Positions 50,464 to 57,883 of a stretch of DNA of 64,000 bases are shown here, in pieces. The position numbers and the translations under genes were made by a program. A model generated the notes under the pieces. That model was not told the origin of the DNA. It did not search any database and saw only the letters and a program-made list of their open reading frames with translations. The first letter of the stretch is position 1, and each line of letters begins with the position of its first letter. Source of the stretch: Clostridia bacterium (GTDB taxonomy: Bacteria; Bacillota; Clostridia; Christensenellales; Aristaeellaceae); NCBI GenBank assembly GCA_030529995.1, contig JAUMVT010000002.1, positions 33,515-97,514 of the forward strand, in the 5' to 3' direction.

Positions 50464-50550
50464 GAACAGTCCTGTGAGGCTGGCAAGGTGCGCGAGGAAC
50501 CCTTTTGATGAGCATGCGCCTCTTCCTGCCAAGCAGGGAGAGGCTTTTTT
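50464..50550 (+). promoter_or_regulatory. PyrR-responsive transcription attenuator
   Basis: The PyrR RNA-binding loop is recognisable as AGTCCTGTGAGGCTGGCAAG (50468-50487). It is followed by the terminator GCCTC-TT-CCTGC-caa-GCAGG-GA-GAGGC (50518-50544) and TTTTTT. In the known mechanism, PyrR plus UMP stabilises the anti-antiterminator, so the terminator forms and pyrimidine genes are off. Confidence 0.88.
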
Positions 50551-50581
50551 GTACGACGATGTACAGGAAAGGAGCAAACAA

Positions 50582-51130
50582 ATGGCAAGTGGTATTCCGA
50601 AGGCGCAGCTCATGGACGGAGAAACCATGCAGCGCACGTTGACCCGTATGGCGCATGAAATGATGGAACGGCTTATGCCCCTTGAGCAGGTGGTGCTGGT
50701 GGGCATCCGCCGCAGAGGCGTGCCGCTGGCAAACCGGCTGAGCGAGATTATTGAAAAAACGGAAGGCGTGAAGGTACCTGTCGGTGAGCTGGACATTACC
50801 ATGTATCGGGATGACCTGAGCAAGCTGTATGATCAGCCCAAGGTCAGTGCCTCCAAGCTGCCGGTGGATGTAAACGGGAAGACCGTTGTGCTGGTGGATG
50901 ACGTGATCTACACCGGGCGCACGGTTCGTGCTGCCATGGATGCCGTGATGGATCAGGGCCGCCCTGCAAAGATTCGTCTGGCAGTGCTGATTGACCGGGG
51001 ACACCGGGAGCTTCCCATTCGGGCAGACTTTATCGGCAAGAATGTGCCTACCGCCCAGTCGGAAAGAATCGGTGTGCAGGTGACGGAGATTGACGGCGGC
51101 GACGGCGCTGCGCTCTACGGCGCACAATAA
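50582..51130 (+). CDS. pyrR: PyrR: bifunctional pyrimidine operon attenuator / uracil phosphoribosyltransferase
   Basis: 182 residues from the ATG at 50582 (GAAAGGAGC upstream). The PRPP-binding motif is [13 protein letters not shown] (102-114). [13 protein letters not shown] (41-53) and [12 protein letters not shown] (69-80) are RNA- and substrate-binding segments of PyrR. It binds its own leader and represses on UMP or UTP. The gene is first in the operon with a uracil permease, as in Bacillus. Confidence 0.97.
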   Translation: MASGIPKAQLMDGETMQRTLTRMAHEMMERLMPLEQVVLVGIRRRGVPLANRLSEIIEKTEGVKVPVGELDITMYRDDLSKLYDQPKVSASKLPVDVNGKTVVLVDDVIYTGRTVRAAMDAVMDQGRPAKIRLAVLIDRGHRELPIRADFIGKNVPTAQSERIGVQVTEIDGGDGAALYGAQ

Positions 51131-51196
51131 GCAGGTGATGACCGGCAGCAGCCGGAGTCATAGATGGTTCGGAGTTAAAGAAAGGGAGTATCGTCA

Positions 51197-52525
51197 ATGA
51201 ACAATGAGAAGCTTTCCCCCGGGAAAATGGCACTCCTCGGCTTTCAGCACATGTTTGCCATGTTTGGCGCCACGGTGCTGGTGCCTGCCCTGACAGGCCT
51301 GAGCGTCAGCGCAACGCTGCTGTTTGCAGGCTTGGGCACCCTGCTGTTTCATCTGCTGACCAAGCGGAAGGTGCCGGCATTCCTGGGATCTTCCTTTGCG
51401 TTCCTTGGTGGATACTTCTCCGTGCGTGAACTGGTGGAAAACAGCGGCACGGGTGCCAACTGGATTCCCTACGCAGGCATCGGCGTAGCCTGTGCCGGTC
51501 TGCTGTATGTGCTCCTGTCCATCCTCTTTAAGGCCTTCGGCGCCAAGAAGGTCATGCATTTCTTCCCGCCTATTGTGACAGGTCCCATCATTATCTGCAT
51601 CGGCATCACCCTGGCGAACAGCGCCATCAACAACTGCACGAATAACTGGTGGATCGCCATCCTGGCGATAGCAGTGGTGGTTGTCTGCAACATCTGGGGC
51701 AAGGGCATGGTCAAGATCATCCCCATCCTGCTGGGTGTGGTTATCTCCTATGCGGCGGCGGCCGTCTTTGGTCAGCTGGATCCTGACAAGGTGCAGGCAC
51801 TGAAGGACGCTGCCTGGATCGGCCTGCCTTTCCAGATGAGCGATACAGTGTTCTCTCTGGTTGGCAATGCGGACGGTTCTTTGGTTGCTTCCTCCATTGC
51901 CATGATGGTGCCCATTGCCTTGGCCACCATGGTGGAGCACATCGGCGATATGTGCGCTATTTCCTCCACGGTTGAAAAGAACTTCATTGCAGACCCCGGC
52001 CTGCATCGCTCCCTGCTGGGCGACGGACTGGCCACCAGCATGGCGGCACTGTTCGGTGCGCCTGCCAACACCACGTATGGCGAGAACACCGGCGTGCTGG
52101 CGCTGACCAAGGTGTATGATCCCCGCGTGGTGCGCATTGCTGCTGGCTTGGCGGTGATCTTCTCCTTCTCCCCTAAGTTTGCTGCCTTGGTTTCCTGCAT
52201 GCCGACGGCTACCATCGGCGGCGTCAGCCTGATTCTGTACGGCATGATCTCCGCTGTGGGTGTGCGCAATGTGGTGGAAAATCAGGTGGACTTCACCAAG
52301 AGCCGGAACGTGATTATTGCTGCTTTGATTATGTCTCTGGCACTGGGCATTAACTTCTCCGGTGCCGGCGCCATTGCCTTCACCGTCTGCGGCGTGCAGA
52401 TCAGCCTGTCCGGCCTGGCGGTTGCCGCACTGGTGGGCATTCTGCTCAACGCTGTGCTGCCCGGCAATGATTACGAATTCGGCACCAATGATCTGGGCGA
52501 TACTTCCGTGAACTTCAAGGTCTAA
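51197..52525 (+). CDS. pyrP: uracil permease (NCS2/UraA family)
   Basis: 442 residues with about 14 membrane segments. GFQHMFAMFGATVLVP (15-30) is the NCS2 start. VPIALATMVEHIGDMCAIS carries the substrate-binding Glu, and GAPANTTYGENTGVLALTKVYDP the second conserved Glu of UraA. It imports uracil by proton symport. Cotranscribed with pyrR and under the same attenuator. It ends at a strong terminator. Confidence 0.95.
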   Translation: MNNEKLSPGKMALLGFQHMFAMFGATVLVPALTGLSVSATLLFAGLGTLLFHLLTKRKVPAFLGSSFAFLGGYFSVRELVENSGTGANWIPYAGIGVACAGLLYVLLSILFKAFGAKKVMHFFPPIVTGPIIICIGITLANSAINNCTNNWWIAILAIAVVVVCNIWGKGMVKIIPILLGVVISYAAAAVFGQLDPDKVQALKDAAWIGLPFQMSDTVFSLVGNADGSLVASSIAMMVPIALATMVEHIGDMCAISSTVEKNFIADPGLHRSLLGDGLATSMAALFGAPANTTYGENTGVLALTKVYDPRVVRIAAGLAVIFSFSPKFAALVSCMPTATIGGVSLILYGMISAVGVRNVVENQVDFTKSRNVIIAALIMSLALGINFSGAGAIAFTVCGVQISLSGLAVAALVGILLNAVLPGNDYEFGTNDLGDTSVNFKV

Positions 52526-52534
52526 GAAAAGATG

Positions 52535-52576
52535 GGGATGCGAAAGATGAATGGATCTTTCGCATCCCTTTTTTTT
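52535..52576 (+). terminator. rho-independent terminator of the uracil permease gene
   Basis: GGGATGCGAAAGAT (52535-52548) pairs perfectly with ATCTTTCGCATCCC (52555-52568), followed by eight T residues. Confidence 0.95.
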
Positions 52577-52587
52577 ATCAACGATTT

Positions 52588-52724
52588 TCTACAAGGCAAT
52601 AGCCTTGTAGACGCAAGCTATCAACAAACCCAGGGTGGCGTTGGAGGGCTCGCAAGCCCTTCAACCCTAGATCGGGAATCGGCGGCGTGTACGGCGATTC
52701 CCGAAGCAATCCGAAGGATTGCTT
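52588..52724 (+). repeat. array of strong hairpins upstream of repeat copy B
   Basis: Four consecutive near-perfect hairpins. TCTACAAGGC/GCCTTGTAGA spans 52588-52611. GTTGGAGGGCT/AGCCCTTCAAC spans 52640-52665. CGGGAATCG/CGATTCCCG spans 52673-52703. AAGCAATCC/GGATTGCTT spans 52704-52724. The stretch has no real gene. It lies between two terminators (52535-52576 and 52825-52857) and merges with the dispersed repeat at 52749-52815, so it may be a larger version of the same element. Confidence 0.7.
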
Positions 52725-52748
52725 CCTTACACGAGGGAACGGCCGGGA

Positions 52749-52815
52749 GAACGGTGAAACCGTTCGACCAGTGAGCGAGTGCGAAACTCGACAAAGTGGC
52801 TTTGCCACTTTGTCG
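52749..52815 (+). repeat. dispersed palindromic repeat, copy B
   Basis: GAACGGT/ACCGTTC (52749-52765), CGAGT/ACTCG (52776-52790) and CGACAAAGTGGC/GCCACTTTGTCG (52789-52815) repeat the order of hairpins in copy A (11187-11258, opposite strand). Unchanged blocks include CGGTGAAACCGTTCGA in loop 1 versus CGGTGAAACCGTTCGA in A, and CAAAGTGGCTTTGCCACTTTG in the main hairpin. A C-G pair in A is A-T in B. Confidence 0.75.
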
Positions 52816-52824
52816 ATGCATTGA

Positions 52825-52857
52825 GCTTGCAGGGCGATGAACTCTGCAGGCTTTTTC
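52825..52857 (+). terminator. terminator at the end of repeat copy B
   Basis: GCTTGCAG (52825-52832) pairs with CTGCAGGC (52844-52851), then TTTTTC. Same direction relative to the repeat as the terminator beside copy A. Confidence 0.75.
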
Positions 52858-53769
52858 TTATTCCGCCTTGCGCAGCAGGAGCAGCTGCCACAGGCATGTC
52901 AGCAGGAGATACAAGGCGACGGTAATGACAAGTGGGCCGAGCTCCATCCAAAGGCTTGTCAGCACACAGCCTTGGGTTAGCGAACGAGCGGCAAGGTAGG
53001 ATAGGGGAGCAAAGAAGATTTGCCGGGGAATCCGGCTGTAACTGTACTTGCGGAGCAGAAGCCACACAATCCCGGAAAGAGGAGCGAGCACCAAAGCAAT
53101 GACCAGCGCAGGATCAAAGGCAGAAGGCGCCAGAGACTTGCTTTCGTCACTCAAGGGGACACCCCACAGGAGCTTCTGCTGCTGACTGTCTGCATAAATC
53201 ACGCGATCGGGTACGGGACTAAGGAGAATCTCACTATCGTCTTTTGCAAGGTTACTGTCCGCATGGGATGACCAGCCTTGCAGCAAGACGGTTTTCGTGC
53301 CGTCTGCCTCTTCACGTTTGGACGTATGGATGCCGGTGATTCGGCCATTAACCTGAAGGACGAGCACCGGCACGGCTTCGGCAGGGGCTTCTTCGCCGGT
53401 GTCGTCTTGCGCATAGACATCACTGGAGGGACGGTTCTCAATGCCTTTGACCGTCACCAATCCGTCTATCCAGGCAACCGGATGCATGGCATCGGCATGG
53501 AAGAACCAAGTGTACACAACGATGAACACACACAAGGCGGCAACGATGGCCGTATACCAGCGGCGTTTGCGGATGGCTTTCTTTAGGGACAGAAGGGGCC
53601 TTGCCGTATCCACGGTTTTTGTTGCTTCCGTCGTCAGTTCCGACAGCCGCTGCCGGCAGTCGGGGCATGCTTCCAGATGCTCCTTGACCAAAGCCTCGGT
53701 TTCCGGTTCCACCAGCTTTTCGGCATACAGCGGAAGCAGATCACGTACTATTGCACAGGGAATTCGCAT
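52858..53769 (-). CDS. anti-sigma factor with zinc-finger (zf-HC2) domain
   Basis: 303 residues from the ATG at 53769, seven bases after GGAGG. The N-terminal anti-sigma zinc finger holds Cys5, His31, Cys35 and Cys38 (HLEACPDCRQRL). One membrane span lies at about 70-90, with an extracytoplasmic domain and two C-terminal spans (near 220-245 and 275-300). It should hold the ECF sigma factor at the membrane until an envelope signal arrives. The upstream sigma gene stops two bases before it. Confidence 0.9.
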   Translation of the reverse strand: MRIPCAIVRDLLPLYAEKLVEPETEALVKEHLEACPDCRQRLSELTTEATKTVDTARPLLSLKKAIRKRRWYTAIVAALCVFIVVYTWFFHADAMHPVAWIDGLVTVKGIENRPSSDVYAQDDTGEEAPAEAVPVLVLQVNGRITGIHTSKREEADGTKTVLLQGWSSHADSNLAKDDSEILLSPVPDRVIYADSQQQKLLWGVPLSDESKSLAPSAFDPALVIALVLAPLSGIVWLLLRKYSYSRIPRQIFFAPLSYLAARSLTQGCVLTSLWMELGPLVITVALYLLLTCLWQLLLLRKAE

Positions 53770-53771
53770 CT

Positions 53772-54257
53772 TCATTCCTCCATTTGCGTCTTGATTTTTT
53801 TGCGGGCTCGATGGTAGACCACACAAGCCCAGTTCTCAGACTTGCCGAAGAGTTCCCCAATATCCCGAAAACTGAGTTCACCCAGCGTCCGCAGGGTAAA
53901 AACCTCCCGGTAAGGTTCTTCCAGGCGGTGGAGCAGATGATGGATGCGCATGCTTTCATCCTGACGAACAATGGCCTCCTCCGGCCTGAGGGAAGGATCG
54001 GGAATCGGCATGGCATCATCGATGGATACCGCTTTTTTCTTCCGCTGCTCCGACAGGTAAAGGTTTTTGGCAATGGCGCAAAGCCAGCTTTTCAGACTGC
54101 TCCTTCCCTGAAATTGGTGGAGGGATCGCATGGCCTTGAAAAAGGTCTCTTGGGTGATTTCCTCGGCGGTTTGCGTGCTTCCGGAGATGGAGAGCACATA
54201 GCGATACACCGGGTCAAAGTAGGTTTGATAGATTTGATCAAAAGAATCAACCTGCAT
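53772..54257 (-). CDS. ECF RNA polymerase sigma factor
   Basis: 161 residues from the ATG at 54257 (GAAGGAGGTGGAGAGG upstream); a longer version from 54278 is possible. Region 2 is YFDPVYRYVLSISGSTQTAEEITQETFFKAM, and region 4 is EPYREVFTLRTLGELSFRDIGELFGKSENWACVVYHRARKKI. No region 3 is present, as expected for ECF factors. It is coupled to the anti-sigma gene. The promoter at 54281-54310 resembles ones read by this kind of factor, which suggests autoregulation. Confidence 0.93.
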   Translation of the reverse strand: MQVDSFDQIYQTYFDPVYRYVLSISGSTQTAEEITQETFFKAMRSLHQFQGRSSLKSWLCAIAKNLYLSEQRKKKAVSIDDAMPIPDPSLRPEEAIVRQDESMRIHHLLHRLEEPYREVFTLRTLGELSFRDIGELFGKSENWACVVYHRARKKIKTQMEE

Positions 54258-54280
54258 AAGCCTCTCCACCTCCTTCATTT

Positions 54281-54310
54281 ATTAGACGCAGAACGGAGAA
54301 AAGTCTTACA
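54281..54310 (-). promoter_or_regulatory. candidate autoregulated ECF-sigma promoter
   Basis: Minus strand TGTAAG (54310-54305), 16 bases, CGTCTA (54288-54283), just upstream of the sigma gene. The TGTAA(c)-N16-CG(T/A)C pattern matches SigX-like ECF promoters of Firmicutes. Confidence 0.6.
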
Positions 54311-54318
54311 GACGATTT

Positions 54319-55692
54319 TTATTTTGCATTGACAGAGGATGATTCATGCTTAGGCAGTGTCACGGTAAAGATTGTTCCCTGATGAAGATGACTTTCAGCT
54401 TGAATCGTGCCGCCGTGGAGGCTCGTAATCCATTGGACAATGGACAAGCCCAGACCGGTGCCGCTGCGGTCACGAGCGGTATCCGCACGGAAGAAACGCT
54501 CGAAAATATGGGGCAGGTTTTCGGCACTGATGCCAATGCCGTTGTCACGGACGGTCAGCAGGACGGCATCATCGGTCTGTGCGGCGTTTACCCACGCATC
54601 GCCGCCGACTTTTCCATACTTGATGGCATTTTCCGTCAGGTTCAGTACCAGCTGGGTGAGAAGGCTTTGATCGGCACATAAATCAATGGAGGATTCAGCA
54701 GTGAAATGCAGGGTGATGGATTGCTCCTCGGCGACCGGTTCCAGCACGGCGTGCACCCCGTCCAGTACATCATTGAGACAAACCTTTTCCATTAAAACGG
54801 GATATCGCCCTTCCTGACCACGGGTCAGGGTGAGCATTTGGCTGACCATGCGCTGCATGCGTTTGCACTCGTTCAAGATGGTTTCAACCTTGCTGTACTC
54901 TTCCTGGGACAGGGAAGTATCTGTCAGCAGGCTTTCCGCATAGACCGTTATCACGGCGACCGGCGTGCGCAGCTCATGGGAAGCGTCGGAGGTGAAACGC
55001 CGTTCCCGGCGGAAAGATTCCTCCAGAGAGGCAAGCATATGGTTGAGGGTGTTGGCAAGAGCACCCAACTCATCCTTGCCGGATGCTTCAGGGATGCGCC
55101 GGGACAAATCTCCGGCTGTGATTTCATCCGCACAGCAGATGATCTGCTGAACAGGCTTCAGGGACTGCTTGGCCAGCAGAGAACCGATTAAAGCCGCCAG
55201 TGCGGTCATGATGGGTACGCCCAGCAGGAAAATCAGTTGAAATATGCGTAGAGTTTGCTGAATCTGTCGGCAGGAAGCTGCCACCCGAATCCGTATACAT
55301 TCATTGCCTACCGGGATGGAGGACGAATCCAGCAGCAGCCATGTTTCCCCTGCGTATTGGGCATGGGTGAATGTTCCTGCCTGCACGGGATAGGCATCAA
55401 ACGCAGTAATGTCCTCCCCGTGGGAAGCAAGCTCACTGCCGTTTTCTTCCGTGATGTAATACATGATGCCGGACTTCACCGGCGTTTCATCTTCAAAATA
55501 CAACTGACCGTTTTTGTGCTCGACTTGGGAAGAAAGCTGCTCCAGCGCAAGAGACAGGTCATCCTTCAGCAGTTCCGTTAGCCGGGCACGGGTGATGAAA
55601 ACCGAAGCCCCGAAGAAGAGCAGGGTGATGGCCACCACGGAAAGAGTGAACCACAGGGTCATTTTCCGGCGCAATGTCAGCCTATGCTTCAT
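54319..55692 (-). CDS. sensor histidine kinase (two-component, with HAMP)
   Basis: 457 residues from the ATG at 55692, which overlaps the regulator stop. Two membrane spans (about 12-33 and 150-172) frame a 115-residue extracytoplasmic sensor. A HAMP domain follows (about 173-225). The kinase core has His239 in SDASHELRTPVA, Asn355 in NLTENAIKYG, DNGIGIS (383-389) and GTGLGLSIV (411-419). The signal is unknown. Coexpressed with the response regulator; possibly with the downstream sigma genes. Confidence 0.93.
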   Translation of the reverse strand: MKHRLTLRRKMTLWFTLSVVAITLLFFGASVFITRARLTELLKDDLSLALEQLSSQVEHKNGQLYFEDETPVKSGIMYYITEENGSELASHGEDITAFDAYPVQAGTFTHAQYAGETWLLLDSSSIPVGNECIRIRVAASCRQIQQTLRIFQLIFLLGVPIMTALAALIGSLLAKQSLKPVQQIICCADEITAGDLSRRIPEASGKDELGALANTLNHMLASLEESFRRERRFTSDASHELRTPVAVITVYAESLLTDTSLSQEEYSKVETILNECKRMQRMVSQMLTLTRGQEGRYPVLMEKVCLNDVLDGVHAVLEPVAEEQSITLHFTAESSIDLCADQSLLTQLVLNLTENAIKYGKVGGDAWVNAAQTDDAVLLTVRDNGIGISAENLPHIFERFFRADTARDRSGTGLGLSIVQWITSLHGGTIQAESHLHQGTIFTVTLPKHESSSVNAK

Positions 55693-56365
55693 GGGTTTCC
55701 TCCCGCAGTACGTAGCCAAAGCCGCGCAGGGTTTGAATGTAGGTGGTTGCCTCTCCTCGGTCAATCTTTGCCCGAAGGTAGCCGATATAGACCGGTACCA
55801 GATTGGAATCCAGTCCGCTTTGGCAGGCCCATACATGGTCGTAGATTTGCCCGGGTGTAAGTACCTGCCCCGCATTGCACATCATATATTCCAGCAGCGC
55901 ATATTCCTTTGCGGTAAGAGAAATGGTTTTCCCGGCACGATGCACGGTGCGAGCGACGGTGTCCATTTCCAACGTGCCCACCTGCAGAATAGGAGAGCGT
56001 GACGGCGCACTTCGGCGCAGCATGGCTCGCAGCCTGGCAGACAGCTCCGCATAGGCAAAGGGCTTGGTCAAATAATCGTCTGCACCGCAGTCCAGTCCCT
56101 GCACCCGGTCATCAACGGCATCACGGGCAGTGAGAAGCAGCACGCTGGAAGCCACATGCCGGGCACGAAGATGTTTCAGCAGGGTCAGCCCATCGATGCC
56201 TGGCAGCATAATATCCAGAATGATGCCGTCGTAGGGCGCAGCAAGCGCAAAGTCCAATCCTTCATTCCCGTCACCGCAAGCGTCTACCGCATAACCTTCC
56301 TGTGCAAGACGCTTTGCAAGAATTTCCCGCAGTGCCTGATCATCTTCTACCAGCAGCAGTCTCAT
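55682..56365 (-). CDS. OmpR/PhoB-type response regulator
   Basis: 227 residues. Receiver: acidic pair LLVEDDQ (4-10), phospho-Asp51 in IILDIMLPG, Thr in LLLTARD, Lys in YLTKPF. The winged-helix output domain runs about 125-225 (LTAKEYALLEYMMCNAG...GFGYVLR). Together with the kinase it forms a complete system. The promoter at 56388-56396 precedes it. Confidence 0.95.
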   Translation of the reverse strand: MRLLLVEDDQALREILAKRLAQEGYAVDACGDGNEGLDFALAAPYDGIILDIMLPGIDGLTLLKHLRARHVASSVLLLTARDAVDDRVQGLDCGADDYLTKPFAYAELSARLRAMLRRSAPSRSPILQVGTLEMDTVARTVHRAGKTISLTAKEYALLEYMMCNAGQVLTPGQIYDHVWACQSGLDSNLVPVYIGYLRAKIDRGEATTYIQTLRGFGYVLREETHEA

Positions 56366-56387
56366 CCGTCATCGCTCCTTCGGCACG

Positions 56388-56396
56388 ATTATAACA
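56388..56396 (-). promoter_or_regulatory. extended -10 promoter of the two-component operon
   Basis: Minus strand TGTTATAAT (56396-56388): TGn and TATAAT, about 23 bases before the start codon at 56365. No clear -35. Confidence 0.6.
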
Positions 56397-56501
56397 TGAG
56401 CCGATAAGAAATCCATAAGAATATTTCAGTCGATTTCTAAGGTGCAATTTTATCTTCGGGCGTTATGCTTTGCAGCGAGAAAACCAAAGGAGTGAAACAC
56501 T

Positions 56502-57323
56502 GTGCAAAGAAAAGGCTTTTTGTGGATACTGCTGGTGATGCTGCTGCTCTCTTCGGCAGCAATGGCACAGGAAGCAACATGGGAAGTTCCTTGCTTTGAT
56601 GCGCCTTATGACGGGGCTTATCAGGATGAGGAGCGTGCCATCACCATCAAGAAAATCGACGTGGATCAATCAGTGGGCTATGTTGTGGATGTGCGGATTC
56701 GGGATGCGTCCGCTTTTCGTGCAGAGCTGGCACAAGGTGGATTCGAAACGGTGTCCACCATGGCGCAGCGCGCAGGGGCGGTGCTGGCCATCAATGCGGA
56801 TGATTATGGTTCCCATCCGTACGGCGTGATTATGCGAAATGGGGAAATCCTTCGCATCCATGATACCACACGGCACATGCTGGCCATTCTGCCGGATGGT
56901 TCTTTTGAAACGGTTTCTGATCCGGCAGCAGAAGCACCCAAGGCACTTGCGGAACGCTTGCAGGCAAGCGGCGTACAGAACACCTTTGAATTTGGCCCGG
57001 TGCTTGTGAAGGATGGGCAGGCCGTTGATTTTCCATCATCCTTTGATGTGATTTCTACCCGCAGCACACGTCGCGAACCTCGCACGGCTATTGGGATGAT
57101 TACTCCGCTGCATTATGTGATTCTGATCATTGACGGACGGCAGCCGGGATATTCGGAAGGCGTGTCGCTGCAGACACTGCAGCAAATCTTCCTTGATTTG
57201 GGCGCACAAACGGCCATCAACCTTGACGGCGGCGGATCGACAGAACTGTGGTTCCAAGGAGAGATCATGAACCAGCCTGCCGGGGGTCATGAACGAAAAC
57301 TTTCGGACTGCATTTGGTTTTAA
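56502..57323 (+). CDS. secreted phosphodiester glycosidase-like protein (NAGPA/DUF2233 domain)
   Basis: 273 residues from a GTG at 56502, nine bases after AAAGGAG. A signal peptide (about 1-22, MQRKGFLWILLVMLLLSSAAMA) is followed by the NAGPA fold: VLAINADDYG with the Asn-Ala-Asp motif, VIMRNGEI, RTAIGMI and, near the C-terminus, AINLDGGGSTEL, the diagnostic Asp-Gly-Gly-Gly-Ser. Such proteins remove N-acetylglucosamine phosphate caps, or act on cell-wall glycopolymers in bacteria. Divergent from the two-component operon. Confidence 0.9.
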   Translation: MQRKGFLWILLVMLLLSSAAMAQEATWEVPCFDAPYDGAYQDEERAITIKKIDVDQSVGYVVDVRIRDASAFRAELAQGGFETVSTMAQRAGAVLAINADDYGSHPYGVIMRNGEILRIHDTTRHMLAILPDGSFETVSDPAAEAPKALAERLQASGVQNTFEFGPVLVKDGQAVDFPSSFDVISTRSTRREPRTAIGMITPLHYVILIIDGRQPGYSEGVSLQTLQQIFLDLGAQTAINLDGGGSTELWFQGEIMNQPAGGHERKLSDCIWF

Positions 57324-57335
57324 GGGGCGAACGAA

Positions 57336-57602
57336 ATGAAAAAACAGATTGCAGAGGCAGTGACCGGCTTTGCTGCCGGAGTTGCATTGAATGGTGTGAT
57401 TTGCCTGGCATTTTCCTATACACTGCGGCTCGGCTACTATGCGCCATGCTTCGCAGGGCTTACGGAAATATGTGGGGGAGAGTTGAACGGGGCACTGATG
57501 CAGACGTGTGCTTTTGGGCTCACAGGCAGTGCTGTGGGTTTGGCGGATTGCTTCCTGCGCCGGGACAAAGATGTGAAGGACAAAAGGCATCATGCACTTT
57601 GA
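57336..57602 (+). CDS. small membrane protein (88 aa)
   Basis: The start at 57336 follows AAGGGGCGA, 12 bases after the NAGPA stop. Two hydrophobic segments (about 8-30 and 50-72) are separated by a polar loop, with a basic tail. No recognised family; it may serve as a partner or escort of the secreted NAGPA-like protein. Confidence 0.6.
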   Translation: MKKQIAEAVTGFAAGVALNGVICLAFSYTLRLGYYAPCFAGLTEICGGELNGALMQTCAFGLTGSAVGLADCFLRRDKDVKDKRHHAL

Positions 57603-57631
57603 TAAGGATGCGCGAAGATTACGGGTATGAA

Positions 57632-57668
57632 AAAAGCAGTGGAGGCCATGACGGTCTTCACTGCTTTT
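57632..57668. terminator. bidirectional terminator between the small membrane protein and copA
   Basis: AAAAGCAGTG (57632-57641) pairs with CACTGCTTTT (57659-57668); A/T runs on both sides. Confidence 0.88.
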
Positions 57669-57682
57669 GAATTGCCTGAAAA

Positions 57683-57883
57683 TCAGACGACCTTGTATCC
57701 TGCGTCCTGCACGGCCTTGGTAAGCACGGCGTCGTCAACGGGGGCATTCAGGGTGACCTTCACCGTGCCGGCGGTGTGGCTGGCAACGGCGGAATCCACC
57801 TGAGGAATGGCTTCCAATGCCTGCTTTACGTGAGCCTCACAGTGGCCGCACATCATACCTTCTACCTTCAAAGTCTTTTCCAT
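57683..57883 (-). CDS. internal in-frame CopZ-like copper chaperone start within copA
   Basis: AAGGAGGA (57898-57891) followed by seven bases and ATG (57883) lies in the linker DNA of the copA fusion, in frame. It would give a free 66-residue chaperone with CGHC and the standard betaalphabeta-betaalphabeta length. The linker therefore looks like an old intergenic region whose stop codon was lost. Whether the free product is made is not shown by the sequence alone. Confidence 0.55.
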   Translation of the reverse strand: MEKTLKVEGMMCGHCEAHVKQALEAIPQVDSAVASHTAGTVKVTLNAPVDDAVLTKAVQDAGYKVV

